Below, in pieces: positions 41,701-49,420 of a stretch of 64,000 bases of DNA. A model generated the notes under the pieces. The model saw only the letters and a program-made list of their open reading frames with translations. It made no database searches and was not told where the DNA came from. Where the stretch lies: assembly GCA_023055505.1 (NCBI GenBank), contig JALIRH010000005.1, positions 1,736,001-1,800,000 on the forward strand, in the 5' to 3' direction. The stretch is from Callipepla californica brunnescens. Lineage: Eukaryota > Chordata > Aves > Galliformes > Odontophoridae. Within the stretch, counting starts at the first letter, position 1. Each line of letters opens with the position of its first letter. A program made the position numbers and the translations under genes.

Positions 41701-44700
41701 TGGAATTCCAAACAATTTTTAGCTGCTGACTTTCCCTGTATTTAAATAACTGTTCCAGCTGTACCCATCTCTTCTTACTGATGTGCATAGAGTTGCAGTC
41801 ACTCCTGTCCCCTTCTTCATCTTCGTTGTTATAATTCCTCCTGAACAATAAGGGTTTCCTTTCCTTTGTCCCATGCACAAAAGCATCAGCAAACCTTGCA
41901 ATGAAGAAAAGTTTGACAGAGGAACTCACAGCAACTAAAATGGGTTCTTCCTGTGCTACAAGTAGGTTTCCAAGAAAGATGTGGTTCTTCCCACATCCTG
42001 AAGAGTGCCACAGCCATGCAGTGAGAAAGGCACTTGTGTTTCCATGGCACAGTTCCAGAGTTCTGCCCAAGCATTCAGAGTGGTCTGCATGCTATCAACG
42101 ATTATGATAAGGAACAGGCTACTGGCAGGGATTAAGGGCCCATTGAAATGGAGAGAAAGGATCTCATTGACTTGAACAGTCCTTGGAATGGGCTGAAATG
42201 TCCTCTCCTGACCTTCCTCAAGCCATCTGGAAAAATGGCTTATAACCTTGTCTGTCCCTGCAGAGAACAGATCCGGCACTGGAGTGCGGGTGGGGGGAGA
42301 CACTTGGCTGGTCTCAAGTCAGACCACTTTTTGAAATGCTAAACAGGAGAGGAATTGTGTCATTGGACAGCCTGTTTCTAGGGTGCCAGCCTGCTTGTTG
42401 CCTACGAGTTCTGTTCAGTAAGTGTTGCACTTGTTGTGTGAATTATTTAAAACAAAAAAAAACAAATTAAAAAAAAAAAGCACAATAAAGAATAAAACAA
42501 AACAGGAACAAACACGAGCTTAACTTGACTCTACTAAAAGGAACAGAAAAGAAGAACAACCTTCCTTTCACTCTGACACAGTTTATTTATGATTCCTATG
42601 TGATTTATCCAATTGCTCCAAACCCACAAAGTTGTGCAGTGTGTTTCATTTCTGGACATAAGAAAGACAGTGAGGACATGTTGTTCTGACAGGTTTGAAG
42701 GGACTTCTCAAGGACACTGGTGGTTTGAGACATTATAACAGGTCTATGCTTAAAGTAGAGACTCTACAAAATGGTTTCCCATTCCTGTGAACTGCAGCAA
42801 GTAGCCTTGCCTTCCACTGCACTTTAAAACATCAACCAAGTGGAAGGGATCAGGCACATCAGGACATGTCCACGGTGCCAGAAAGACCTCTCATCTTTCA
42901 AATGGCACAAACTCCACCTGACTAAAACCTGCTCTGAAGTCATCATCAGAAAATACATACCTTATATGAAATTACATGAAACGTTAATGTACCACTGTGT
43001 GTTTTACCTATAGACATTAAAAAACACTGAAGAGTTTTGTATACAGACCTTGCTTTACAAAATTAAACCCAACCTCTGCGTGAAGGCCTCATGACTGGGC
43101 ACCACTTCAAGGTATCGGTTATTGTGCAGTATCTGCTCATCTAATTCAATAAGAGTCCTCGGTGGGGAGAGGGAAATTAAAAAAAGCAGTGCACTAACCT
43201 GTCTCCAGTTAATGGCATAATGACTTGTGCCTGGGAGGAAAACACGATGAATGATAATCTCATCTTGGGGCTTTTAAAAGAGGGAAAAGAAAAATATAGA
43301 CGTTAGTCAAACAAAAAGTACAGATGCAAAACATTCCATTCATGTACTCCTGCTTTATTATTGTTATCTTTATCCTCTAACTTCAGAAGAATACACTTTT
43401 GAACAACAAAACCAAGAATGAGAAAGGAAATAACATGTTTCTGTCCATCTCTCTTCCAGATTTATACTGAGAAGAAAGTAGCAGAAATATCATTCCTTCC
43501 TGCCTGACTGAAATCCAAATCAATGGGCGCTGAAATTAAGAATTAGAAACTCAGGTGACCCAACAGAACGTGAAATCCATGGTTTGTGATCTACTAATGT
43601 ATAAAAAATATGTTTTAATGGTCATTGGTGGGAAAATACTCCCAGGGTACACATTTGCTCTGTAGTAGTACAGATGGACAAGTGCAAAAGCTAGTTTCTG
43701 CTTTGTAAAGTTTGATTCCATCACTAAGTAAATTACAAAGTGTGCTTTTGCATCAAAGAATCAAAGAAATCAAAGAAATAGGAAAGGAAAAAGTTCCTAT
43801 TCTTGTCTAGAAAAGTCTTTCAGACATCTCTATCCAAACTCTTTCAGAAATAAGAGTGTTTTATCAGTGACACAGAGCTGTGTAACTTAAGATCAACCTC
43901 CATAAAAGGATTAAGGGAAATGGCATTGTAAAAAGCAATACTGTATGAAATGATTTTTATTGAGGAATTAAATCTTTTTTGGAGAAGCCTACCTGTCTCT
44001 TCCAGCAAGATTAAGAGGAATTACCTCCAACCATTACTAGAAAACACATCCCTCAGGAACTTACGTTTCAAGATAATAACTTTCCTGAGGTAAGTCGTAA
44101 TAACACCCATCCTGCTTGCCTTTAATTTTTATTCATGCCAATTTCAATATATTTTGTAAATTTCATAAATCACAGAATATGAACTATGTATAATTCATGG
44201 AATCATCACTAATGTGTACTAGGTTACCATTAGTAGAGGTAAATTACCATAGATTTTGTTAATTTTTATTGATATAACTTAAAATTATTGACACCATGGA
44301 AATATAAGTACTGGGCAAACCTTTGCTGCACAGTAAGACCCAGTCTCGTAGTCCTACTCATTAAGGTGCTGAACATAAGAAGTTCTGAGTTGCTATAAAT
44401 GCAGTTATAACACAGGCTGTGGGCTATCAGCAGTGTTGGTTGCTGTAAGCAGTTGCCCAATAACAAACAACCAAAATCCCCCTCTCTGTGGATTACCTCA
44501 CCATCCAGGCCAAGCAATGTGAGACTTCCCTCTTTGAGATGCAACTCCGCTGACTAAAACCTCAAAGTCAAAACTTGACTAACTCCAGGAAACTGTCCTC
44601 TTTGTAAGACATTCCATTTCCATTTGTGTTTCCAGCACTCAGGTGATGGAGGAGCATCATATGAGTACCAAGCAGTCCTGCCCTTCAGAACCAAGATGCC

Positions 44701-46658
44701 CAGCACACAACACTGACACTGCAAACACTGCATTACAGATGAGCCAAAATGGTAAGCAGATGTGCACAGGTCACACAGCTCAGACTTAATTATTCAGTGA
44801 AAGCCTTTGCTGAAGAAACTGCTACCAAGTGGTTCCCTGTGGTTCTGCCCACACCTACTCCCTTCAGTTTAAGAACGGCAGCCAGAGCTCCTCTCCACAA
44901 CCTCTGCAAGGCACAGTTTGGCTGTACAAGGTGAAGAACTGAGATTTACGCTGGACGAGCACCATCCCTTCAGTGGGACAAGATGTCTTTCACTGCAAAA
45001 AAAAGTGGTGCTATGGTATCCTTAGGCTTTCTTTTTTTCTTTTAAACTTTATAAAACTTCCAAAGCCTCAGGTGATCCGCTTGCTCCAGGCAAGGTTTGC
45101 TTTGCAGGTGATGGATGTGAGAAGTATTAAATTACACACTCCTACCTGTACCCTGTTATTAGATTATAAGTGCCCACTGCACCTCTTTTTCCTTAGCAGA
45201 AATTGCCATACTGATGTCTGTGTGCTGAGGGCTATTTGTTTCAATCATTTTTTGTTTGTTTTTTTAAAGGAGATGCTACTGCACAGCCACCCTCATCTGG
45301 TTGCACTCAGCTGTAGCTAGCAGTGTTTGCACAGTATTCCTGCAGCACCCACGCTTGCCAGCTACACACAGAGCTGATTACACTTCTGTACAACACAAAC
45401 ACAGTCACCACGGCACAAACTTCCTGGGAATTTGTCCAGGCCTGAATCACAGAATCACAGGGATTGGAAGAGACCTCTGGAGATCCCCCAGAACAATCCT
45501 CTCCTAAAGCAGTTCCCTGCAGCAGCTCCTAATAGGAAAGCATCCAGGCAAGTCCTGAATGTCTCCAGAGAAGGAGGCTCCACAGCTCTCTGGGCAAGCA
45601 TGTTCCAGTGCTCTGTCAACCTCGCAGGAAAGTTATTCTACATGTTTGTATAGAACTTTTTATGTTCCAATTTGTGCCCCTTGTCCTGTCCCTGCACACC
45701 ACAGCAAAGAGCCTCGCCCTGTGCACTTAAAGGTTGCTCCTTGTCACCTGCACCGCACATTCACACACACACAGACCCATGACCAGGCAGCCTGCTTTAC
45801 CTACAGCTCTGAATGCAATCTTCAAGAAATATTCTATCAGAGATAAACCGCGTGGCTCACGGGGAAAAAAAAAGAAAAGCAAACCAATAAAAATACTGTA
45901 TGACATCTGTAAGTCACTTGAGAGGCGAAGGGTTTAAAGGGGCACGTTATCACCTCCTTATTCAGCTCCAATCTCGAGGAGATGGAGTGAAAGTTTGCAC
46001 TGTTTTCTAGCAATCCGGGCACAGAAGCCACCCCCTCGGTGTGTTTGTAAAACACATCCACAGTGCTGACAGATGTTGGAAGGACCGAAAAACGCACCTC
46101 ACGAACCGCTCCGTCAGCTGGTTCACGAAGTCGAATATCTCGTGCCAGTTCTGTGCCACGCTCCCGGATCTGCGGAGAAAACCAGAGCGCATCAAGAGGA
46201 CAAAAGGCAGAGGGCCGTTTCTGGCACGGATTCGGTCGGACCGCGCGGGGCCCTTCGCTTTGCTCCGAGTCGCGCTGCCTCCTCCCTCGGCACAAACTTC
46301 CCGCACCAACAGCTGCCGCGGGGGAGGGGCGGCAGATGCTGCCCGAAAAACGGATTTCTTTTTTTCCCCTCGGACAAAGCTTTCTGCCCCCGAACTCCCT
46401 CCCGCGAGCCGCGGAGGAGGGGAAAGGGATCACCCCCAGGGCTGAGCCCCACTTCCCTCGCTCGCCCCTTCCCTCGCTCGCCCGCCAGCCCGCACCCGGC
46501 GTCAGACAAAGCCGCCCCGCGCAGCCTTACTTGTCCAGCACGAAGTACATGTCGAAGGCGCCGTGGCACGACGGCTGCTCGGCGGCCGGGGCCGGGCTGG
46601 CGGCGGGGAACAGCAGCGAGAGGAGCAGGAGGAGGAGCGGCAGCGCGGGCCGCGCCAT
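1231..46658 (-). CDS. ANTXR2: ANTXR2 (CMG2, anthrax toxin receptor 2), 5' eleven coding exons; 3' part off the left edge
   Basis: Type I membrane receptor of the ANTXR family. In mammals it binds basement-membrane proteins such as laminin and collagen IV/VI, supports collagen VI clearance, and is also the anthrax protective-antigen receptor. Eleven minus-strand exons (46531-46658, 46098-46169, 43199-43270, 38451-38532, 37802-37909, 37645-37713, 37134-37214, 22549-22609, 21486-21581, 17593-17662, 1231-1309) join in frame to give residues 1-306. Visible: leucine-rich signal peptide (about 1-26), vWA domain (about 36-204) with complete MIDAS (D42-x-S44-x-S46, T110, D140), then an Ig-like domain with C210, C222, C247 and C270. 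The start sits in a good context (CCCCATGG) next to a signal peptide. Transmembrane and cytoplasmic exons are missing because the window ends. ANTXR1 is less likely: the exon 5-7 peptides ([31 protein letters not shown]) read as ANTXR2. No disabling change seen. Confidence 0.96.
4840..4877. repeat. Perfect 19-bp tandem duplication
   Basis: Two exact copies of AAATTTTCAAATTTTTTTC, followed by the start of a third (AAATTT). AT-rich minisatellite seed in intron 10. Confidence 0.95.
6902..6965 (-). mobile_element. CR1 LINE 3' terminal scrap
   Basis: AATCACAGAATTGCAGAGGT, TTGGAAGGGACTTCGAGAGA and GAGTCCAACCCC match the reverse complement of the CR1 3' end. A C-homopolymer follows, then the AT microsatellite. 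Confidence 0.9.
7001..7022. repeat. (AT)n microsatellite
   Basis: About 11 AT units, flanked by further ATGTATATGCAT-like alternating sequence from 6985 to 7045. Confidence 0.93.
7855..7935. repeat. GTTT-rich low-complexity tract
   Basis: Irregular GTTT/GTTTT units running into TTTAAATAAAAA. The valine/phenylalanine-rich open frame across it is a composition artefact. Confidence 0.85.
13243..13287. repeat. GT microsatellite followed by an 18-G homopolymer
   Basis: GTGTGTGTGTTTGTG leads into 18 consecutive G (13265-13282) and GGCGGCG-like sequence. The run is prone to slippage, sequencing error and G-quadruplex formation. Confidence 0.95.
17130..17400. promoter_or_regulatory. Candidate conserved non-coding element
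   Basis: Repeat-free, AT-rich block with GATAATGTAATCTG, TTAACAATGAG, GCTAATCTGCAT and TGAATATTCAT, i.e. homeodomain, SOX/FOX and POU-like sites close together. It lies about 200 bases from exon 10. The look is that of a vertebrate conserved enhancer, but I could not align it. Confidence 0.27.
17593..17662 (-). CDS. ANTXR2: ANTXR2 coding exon 10 (LCPAPIL)
   Basis: 70 bases completing H257 and encoding 258-279 plus two bases of Q280. The diagnostic LCPAPIL motif (with C270) is intact. The preceding strand ([10 protein letters not shown]) differs strongly from human KPVSVQLNSM, so this exon is a fast-evolving patch. Acceptor TTTTGCAG, donor CA|GTGAGT. Identified by motif and frame; too short to stand out as an open frame. 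Confidence 0.93.
17663..21485 (-). other. ANTXR2: ANTXR2 intron 9 (3.8 kb)
   Basis: Unique AT-rich sequence with an A/AAAAT simple repeat at 18206-18230 and poly-T runs near 20271-20310. Opposed open frames of about 100 codons at 18845-19204 have no domain and overlap each other, so they are not called as genes. Confidence 0.75.
21486..21581 (-). CDS. ANTXR2: ANTXR2 coding exon 9 (Ig-like domain)
   Basis: 96 bases completing E225 and encoding 226-256 plus one base of H257. [10 protein letters not shown] and [11 protein letters not shown] align with human EFQIVLSGRG and VLCTYTVNET. N252-G-T is a retained N-glycosylation sequon. The human NGS sequon a few residues earlier is replaced by TDG. 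Acceptor CTCTCCAG, donor C|GTAAGT. Confidence 0.94.
21582..22548 (-). other. ANTXR2: ANTXR2 intron 8 (967 bp)
   Basis: Unique sequence with a poly-A run at 21823-21840 and a poly-T run at about 22521-22535. No gene or transposon recognised. Confidence 0.8.
22549..22609 (-). CDS. ANTXR2: ANTXR2 coding exon 8 (start of Ig-like domain)
   Basis: 61 bases, residues 205-224 plus one base of E225. SCTEI and EPSSVCVG match the family's first Ig-like segment; C210 and C222 are conserved cysteines. Acceptor TTGCAACAG, donor GGAG|GTAAGT, phase 1. Confidence 0.95.
23232..23310 (+). mobile_element. CR1 LINE 3' terminal scrap
   Basis: GTGATGGGTTGACTGTCTGA, then AGATGATCTTAAAGATGTTT and ATGATTTCATGATTCTAAG follow the CR1 3' end. 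An open frame on the opposite strand across this repeat is not a gene. Confidence 0.78.
29055..29165. promoter_or_regulatory. Candidate enhancer: homeobox and E-box cluster
   Basis: Contains CAGCTG (29063-29068), CCAATTAG (about 29097-29104), TTAATTAG (29133-29140) and CACCTG (29152-29157) within about 100 bases, in otherwise non-repetitive intron. Such mixed TAAT/E-box clusters are typical of conserved developmental enhancers. No alignment was available, so conservation is unproven. Confidence 0.3.
30234..30385 (-). mobile_element. CR1 LINE 3' fragment
   Basis: CATAGAATTGTGGAAACAGC then TTGGAAGGGACCTCGAAGCT and GGGGCATCCACAATTCCTCC match the reverse complement of the CR1 3' region. The right boundary is uncertain because similarity fades. 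Confidence 0.88.
33964..34022 (+). mobile_element. CR1 LINE 3' terminal scrap
   Basis: TTGGAACCTGGTGATCCTTG, GGTCCCTTTCAATCCAGGCC and ATTCTATGATTCGATGA follow the order of the CR1 3' end. Short and decayed; antisense to ANTXR2. Confidence 0.8.
35651..35700. repeat. (CA)n microsatellite
   Basis: About 22 uninterrupted AC units, then a GCACAC interruption, in ANTXR2 intron 7. The tract is long and pure enough to be length-polymorphic. Confidence 0.97.
36358..36379. repeat. Poly-A tract
   Basis: About 21 consecutive A residues after CTTCCAC, with a second run of about 15 A at 36450-36466. No retrocopy body or target-site duplication is evident upstream, so I treat them as simple low-complexity DNA. 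Confidence 0.8.
37134..37214 (-). CDS. ANTXR2: ANTXR2 coding exon 7 (end of vWA domain)
   Basis: 81 bases, phase 0-0, residues 178-204. [14 protein letters not shown] and [11 protein letters not shown] match the last helix of the family's vWA domain. Acceptor TTTCCAAAG, donor TCT|GTGAGT. Confidence 0.96.
37215..37644 (-). other. ANTXR2: ANTXR2 intron 6 (430 bp)
   Basis: Unique AT-rich intronic sequence between donor GTAAGA and acceptor TCTTTCCAAAG. No repeat or RNA gene seen. Confidence 0.8.
37645..37713 (-). CDS. ANTXR2: ANTXR2 coding exon 6 (VYCVGVLDF)
   Basis: 69 bases, phase 0-0, residues 155-177 ([23 protein letters not shown] split over this exon). [11 protein letters not shown] is a hallmark vWA strand of ANTXR2. 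Acceptor CCTGGGCAG, donor CAG|GTAAGA. Only 88 bases of intron separate it from exon 5. Confidence 0.96.
37802..37909 (-). CDS. ANTXR2: ANTXR2 coding exon 5 ([14 protein letters not shown] aspartate)
   Basis: 108 bases, phase 0-0, residues 119-154 ([10 protein letters not shown]...[14 protein letters not shown]...YAEKE). D140 in the TDG motif completes the MIDAS site. [14 protein letters not shown] is near-identical to the human family member. Acceptor TTTTCAG, donor GAG|GTGAGC. Confidence 0.96.
37910..38450 (-). other. ANTXR2: ANTXR2 intron 4 (541 bp)
   Basis: Unique AT-rich sequence between donor GTGGGT and acceptor CATTTTCAG. Nothing else recognised. Confidence 0.8.
38451..38532 (-). CDS. 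ANTXR2: ANTXR2 coding exon 4 (MIDAS threonine)
   Basis: 82 bases completing R91 and encoding 92-118 ([10 protein letters not shown]...[11 protein letters not shown]). T110 in the DTYIHEG motif is the third MIDAS ligand, matching human T118. The acceptor follows an interrupted poly-T tract (TTTTTTTCAG); donor is CAG|GTGGGT, phase 0. Confidence 0.96.
38533..43198 (-). other. ANTXR2: ANTXR2 intron 3 (4.7 kb)
   Basis: Apart from the candidate exon at 43074-43157 it holds poly-A tracts (about 39349-39363 and 39519-39534) and an A-rich stretch at 42451-42505. I see no recognisable transposon or RNA gene. Open frames of 60-125 codons at 39600-42300 have no domain and overlap on both strands. Confidence 0.75.
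43074..43157 (-). other. Candidate alternative exon of ANTXR2, possibly mutually exclusive with exon 3
   Basis: An 84-base open block begins 41 bases downstream of exon 3. It has a strong polypyrimidine tract and acceptor (CCCTCTCCCCACCGAG) and a weaker donor (CAGAG|GTTGGG). With those borders it is phase 2-2, the same as exon 3, and would encode 28 residues ending [11 protein letters not shown] plus a split arginine. The 41-base gap is too short for ordinary splicing to exon 3, so use would probably be either/or. An 84-base open frame can occur by chance, and I know no homologous peptide, so this is a hypothesis only. Confidence 0.3.
43199..43270 (-). CDS. ANTXR2: ANTXR2 coding exon 3 (central vWA beta strand)
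   Basis: 72 bases, phase 2-2, completing S67 and encoding 68-90 ([23 protein letters not shown]). The SFIVFSSQA stretch is a core beta strand of the vWA fold. Acceptor TTTTAAAAG has an unusually purine-rich end; donor is CAG|GTTAGT. Its symmetric phase means it could be skipped or exchanged without a frameshift. Confidence 0.94.
43271..46097 (-). other. ANTXR2: ANTXR2 intron 2 (2.8 kb)
   Basis: Holds a CR1 fragment at about 45443-45725 and a short tandem array of CAAAGAAAT-like units near 43757-43785. The part next to exon 2 is in the promoter CpG island. Otherwise unique AT-rich sequence with no gene seen. Confidence 0.8.
45443..45725 (-). mobile_element. CR1 LINE 3' fragment in ANTXR2 intron 2
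   Basis: Begins on the plus strand with GAATCACAGAATCACAGGG, the reverse complement of the CR1 3' terminal repeat. TTGGAAGAGACCTCTGGAGA and the usual CR1 3' sequence about the gap-filled tail of the reverse-transcriptase frame follow. It is oriented minus, the same sense as ANTXR2. 5'-truncated and decayed. Confidence 0.88.
46098..46169 (-). CDS. ANTXR2: ANTXR2 coding exon 2 (MIDAS SGS and first vWA helix)
   Basis: 72 bases, phase 2 at both ends, encoding residues 44-66 ([12 protein letters not shown]...TERFV). S44 and S46 are the two MIDAS serines. The acceptor is CTCCGCAG. The donor is GAG|GTGCGT, chosen over an overlapping GTGAGG four bases upstream because only it keeps the V-S-P-K frame into exon 3. 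Confidence 0.95.
46170..46530 (-). other. ANTXR2: ANTXR2 intron 1 (361 bp, GC-rich)
   Basis: Short intron lying inside the CpG island, bounded by GTAAGG and CTCCGCAG. Open frames on either strand here reflect GC bias, not coding. No repeat or RNA gene seen. Confidence 0.85.
46531..46658 (-). CDS. ANTXR2: ANTXR2 coding exon 1 (signal peptide, first vWA strand)
   Basis: Encodes residues 1-42 plus two bases of K43. ATG is at 46658-46656. The N-terminus is hydrophobic with a run of leucines (about residues 5-16) and alanine/proline-rich cleavage surroundings, followed by EQPSC and FDMYFVLD, the start of the vWA domain. The exon ends GAC-AA before the donor GTAAGG, so the MIDAS DKSGS motif is split across intron 1. 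Confidence 0.95.
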
Positions 46659-47000
46659 GGGGCCTCGGGGCGGCGGTGAGCGGTCGCGGCCCGGCGCGGC
46701 CGTGCTCCGCTCGGCGCTGCTCAAGGGCCGCCCCCCGTCCGGCCCTCTACCGCCCGCCCGAGGCGGGGGCCGGGGCCGGGCGGGATCGGCGCGCCCCTCC
46801 GCGGCCCTCCGCCCGCCTCCCGCCCGCCGCCTCAGGCGCCTCCTCCTCGCCGGTCCCCGGGGCTGGGAGCGCCCTGTGCCGTAGTAACCACGGAAACTCC
46901 GATGAAATCGGAGCACGAGCGTTTGGCATTGCCCTGTGACAGCACGCGGAGCTGCCCCGGCGCTGGGACTCAGCCCGCACCTGGGTACGGAGCGTGCCGC
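46659..47000 (-). promoter_or_regulatory. ANTXR2: ANTXR2 CpG-island promoter and 5' UTR
   Basis: Dense CpG and GC boxes (GGCCGGGGCCGGGCGGG near 46769) directly upstream of the ANTXR2 ATG. The island extends about 46000-47000, across exons 1-2. No TATA box seen on the minus strand at a fitting distance, consistent with dispersed initiation. The exact start site cannot be read from sequence. Overlapping long open frames on both strands reflect GC content. Confidence 0.7.
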
Positions 47001-47224
47001 TGCTGAACCGCTGGCCTCGCGCAGAGCGCGCTGTCAATGTTTGTATTGTTTGCACGATTTTTGTCACGTTGCAGATCAGTGCTCCCCTTGTCAGCTCTCG
47101 CCCCTTGCCAGGGTTTCTCCAAAGCAGCACAACGGTCTTCCAAGTCGTAGAGCCCTGGAAGCGCGGAGTAATCACTGAAGCTGGACGCCCATGCACCCTG
47201 TGTACAAAACCAGATGGAGGGCTA

Positions 47225-48420
47225 ATGAACAGAGTCAAACCCAGCTGGTGACCAGACACCAGTGGCGTTCCCTATGGGTCAGTACGGAGAGCAGCCCTGT
47301 TTCACATCTTTATTGATGAGCTGAACAAGGGGATTGAGTGCACCCTTAGTAAATCTGCAGTCAGTTCCTGGAGACAGGACAAGGGGAAACGGCCAGAAAC
47401 TACAGCATAGGAAGTTCCACACGAACGTGTGCAAGTACTTCTTTACGGTGAGGGTGACGGAGCACTGGCTCAGGCTGCCCAGGGGGGTTGTGGAATCTCC
47501 TTCTCTGGAGATATTCAAGACCCACCTGGATGCCTACCTGTGCGACCTGGCATAGGGAACCTGCTTTGGCAGGGGGGCTGGACTCGATGATCTCTAGAGG
47601 TCCCTTCCAACCCCTACGATTCTGTGATTCTGTGAAGTGGCCCCAGCATGGGGGAAAGTGTCAATCTGCCTGAGGATAGAAAGGCCCTACAGAGGGATCT
47701 GTACAAGACTGGGTGCCAGGTCCTGCACTTTATTCACCCCATGCATCACTATATGCTTGGGACAGGGAGCTGCGTGAAGAAAAAGGACGTTGGGTTGCTG
47801 ATTGACAGCTGGTTGAACATGAGCCAGCAGTGTGCCCAGGTGTCCAGGAAGGCCAGCAGCACTTTGGCTCGCGTCAGAAATAGTGGAGCCAGCAGGAGCA
47901 CATCCCTCTGTACTCAGCTCTGGTTCTGTGTTGGGCTCCTCACTGCAAGAAAGACATTGAGGCCCTGGATAACATCCAGAGAAAGGCAGTGGAGCTTAGC
48001 AGGGTCAGGAGCACAAGTCTTATGGGGAGTAGTGGAAGGAACTGGGGCTCTTCAGTCTGAGAAGAGACAGCTCATTGGAGACCTTCTTGATCACTATAAC
48101 TGCCTGAAAGGCTGTTGTGGTGAGGCAGGAGTCAGCCTCTTCTTTCAGGTAACAGCAACTGAAAAAGAGGGAATAACCTTAAGTTGTGCCACTGGAAGGT
48201 AAGGTTGGATATTAGGAAAAATTTCTTCTCAGAATGAGTTGTGAGACATTGGCACAGGCTGTCCAGGGAGGTGGTGGAGCCGCCGTCCCTGATGGTGTTG
48301 AAGAACTATGGAAATGTGGCACTGAGGGACATGGTCAGTGGCCATGGTGGTGGTGGGCTGGTGGTTGGACTTGGTGATCTTGGAGGTCTTTTCCAACCTT
48401 AATGATTGTGTGATTTGTTA
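47225..48420 (+). mobile_element. Old CR1 LINE, 3' reverse-transcriptase end, interrupted by a second CR1
   Basis: Decayed CR1 ORF2 C-terminus. Translation fragments read like CR1 ([15 protein letters not shown] before the break; LPEDRKALQRDL, LIDSWLNMSQQCAQV and LIGDLLDHYNCLKG after it). It then runs into the 3' part GACATTGGCACAGGCTGTCC and GGTCTTTTCCAACCTTAATG. The frame is broken by shifts and stops. The middle (about 47363-47637) is a different CR1 3' end. Confidence 0.88.
47363..47637 (+). mobile_element. Younger CR1 3' fragment inserted in the older CR1
   Basis: Starts in the CR1 segment encoding the C-terminal HWLRLPRGVVESPSLEIF motif and ends with TCCCTTCCAACCCCTACGAT then TCTGTGATTCTGTGA, a tandem CR1 terminal repeat. 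Reverse-transcriptase sequence of the host element resumes right after it. Better preserved than the surrounding copy. Confidence 0.85.
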
Positions 48421-49151
48421 ATATTCAAGTCCTATCCAAGTCACAGAACCATGGAATCACTAAACGTTCAAGTCATAGACACTGAGCCACACAAAGCCAT
48501 GAGCTGGACGGATTCACAAGAATACCGACTCCCACCCTTGGGTCCACAAAACACCTGCTATGTTCCAAACATGCATGTTGACCAATTTCTCTCCATTTCA
48601 ACGTGGTTGCCACTGAAACACATCACTTCACAATAGACTGTGCAAAGCTAAATATAGAGCGAGCATTTGGTCTGAAGCATAAGCCGGATCCTTCGCAGTG
48701 AGCATGAGGCATTGCAGAAAGCATTGCAAGAATATTATCCTTCGGATTTTGCCATCTGGGCCTTCAGGTTTTCAGAGGAAGTTCAAATATGCTTTATAAT
48801 CTTAAAATATTTTCTAGGGCTAAAAAGATGCGTGAGTTTTCTCTGATGAAGAACTCCAGCCACAAGCTGTATAAACCAAAATTATCTCCCAAGTTAAAAA
48901 TAAATGTCTATCCACTATTTCTTCGTTTCCTTAGTGGAGTTTTTGCCGCAATTACGTGACAAGCAAGCAACAGGTTTGAAATTAAAAAGGGTTATTCTTT
49001 TGTTCACTGTTTCGATGGTCTTTAATCCAGGCAGCCTTGACTTCCATCAGACTGCATTCAGAGCTCCAGTGTTGGAAAGCAGGTGTGCAGCCCTCCAGCT
49101 CCTCAGTCTTCAGTGCTCTTCAGGTTGGGGCTTGACTCAGCCTTCTGACTC
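48421..49151. other. Intergenic unique sequence
   Basis: AT-rich, non-repetitive as far as I can tell. No gene, RNA or regulatory signature recognised. Confidence 0.6.
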
Positions 49152-49420
49152 ATGAATCATAGAATCATAGAACATTCTGAGTTGGAAGGAACCCAGAAGG
49201 ATCACTGAGTCCAACTTCTGGTCCCACACAGCACCCAAAAAACAGACGGAATTACTGAGAGCTTCGTCCAGACACTTCTTGCGTTCTGGCAAGCTCAGTG
49301 CCATGACTTGCCCTGGGGAGCCCATTCCATGCCCACCACCCCCTGATGAAGAAACTTTTCCTAACACTCAGCCTAACCTTCCCCTGGTCTCAGAATGTGT
49401 TGCTTTCTCCTAGCAAAATG
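49152..49420 (-). mobile_element. CR1 LINE 3' fragment
   Basis: AATCATAGAATCATAGAACA, TTGGAAGGAACCCAGAAGGA, GAGTCCAACTTCTGGTCCC, then GCCCATTCCATGCCCACCAC and CCTGATGAAGAAACTTTTCC: the classic reverse complement of the CR1 3' end, relatively well preserved. Confidence 0.93.

Noticed and set aside
46063..46939. Plus-strand frames of 273 and 288 codons over ANTXR2 exons 1-2
   Set aside because: Antisense shadows in a CpG island. The minus strand carries the recognisable ANTXR2 exons with correct splice sites.
47648..48202. A 184-codon plus-strand frame that looks protein-like
   Set aside because: It is a decayed CR1 reverse-transcriptase fragment, not a host gene.
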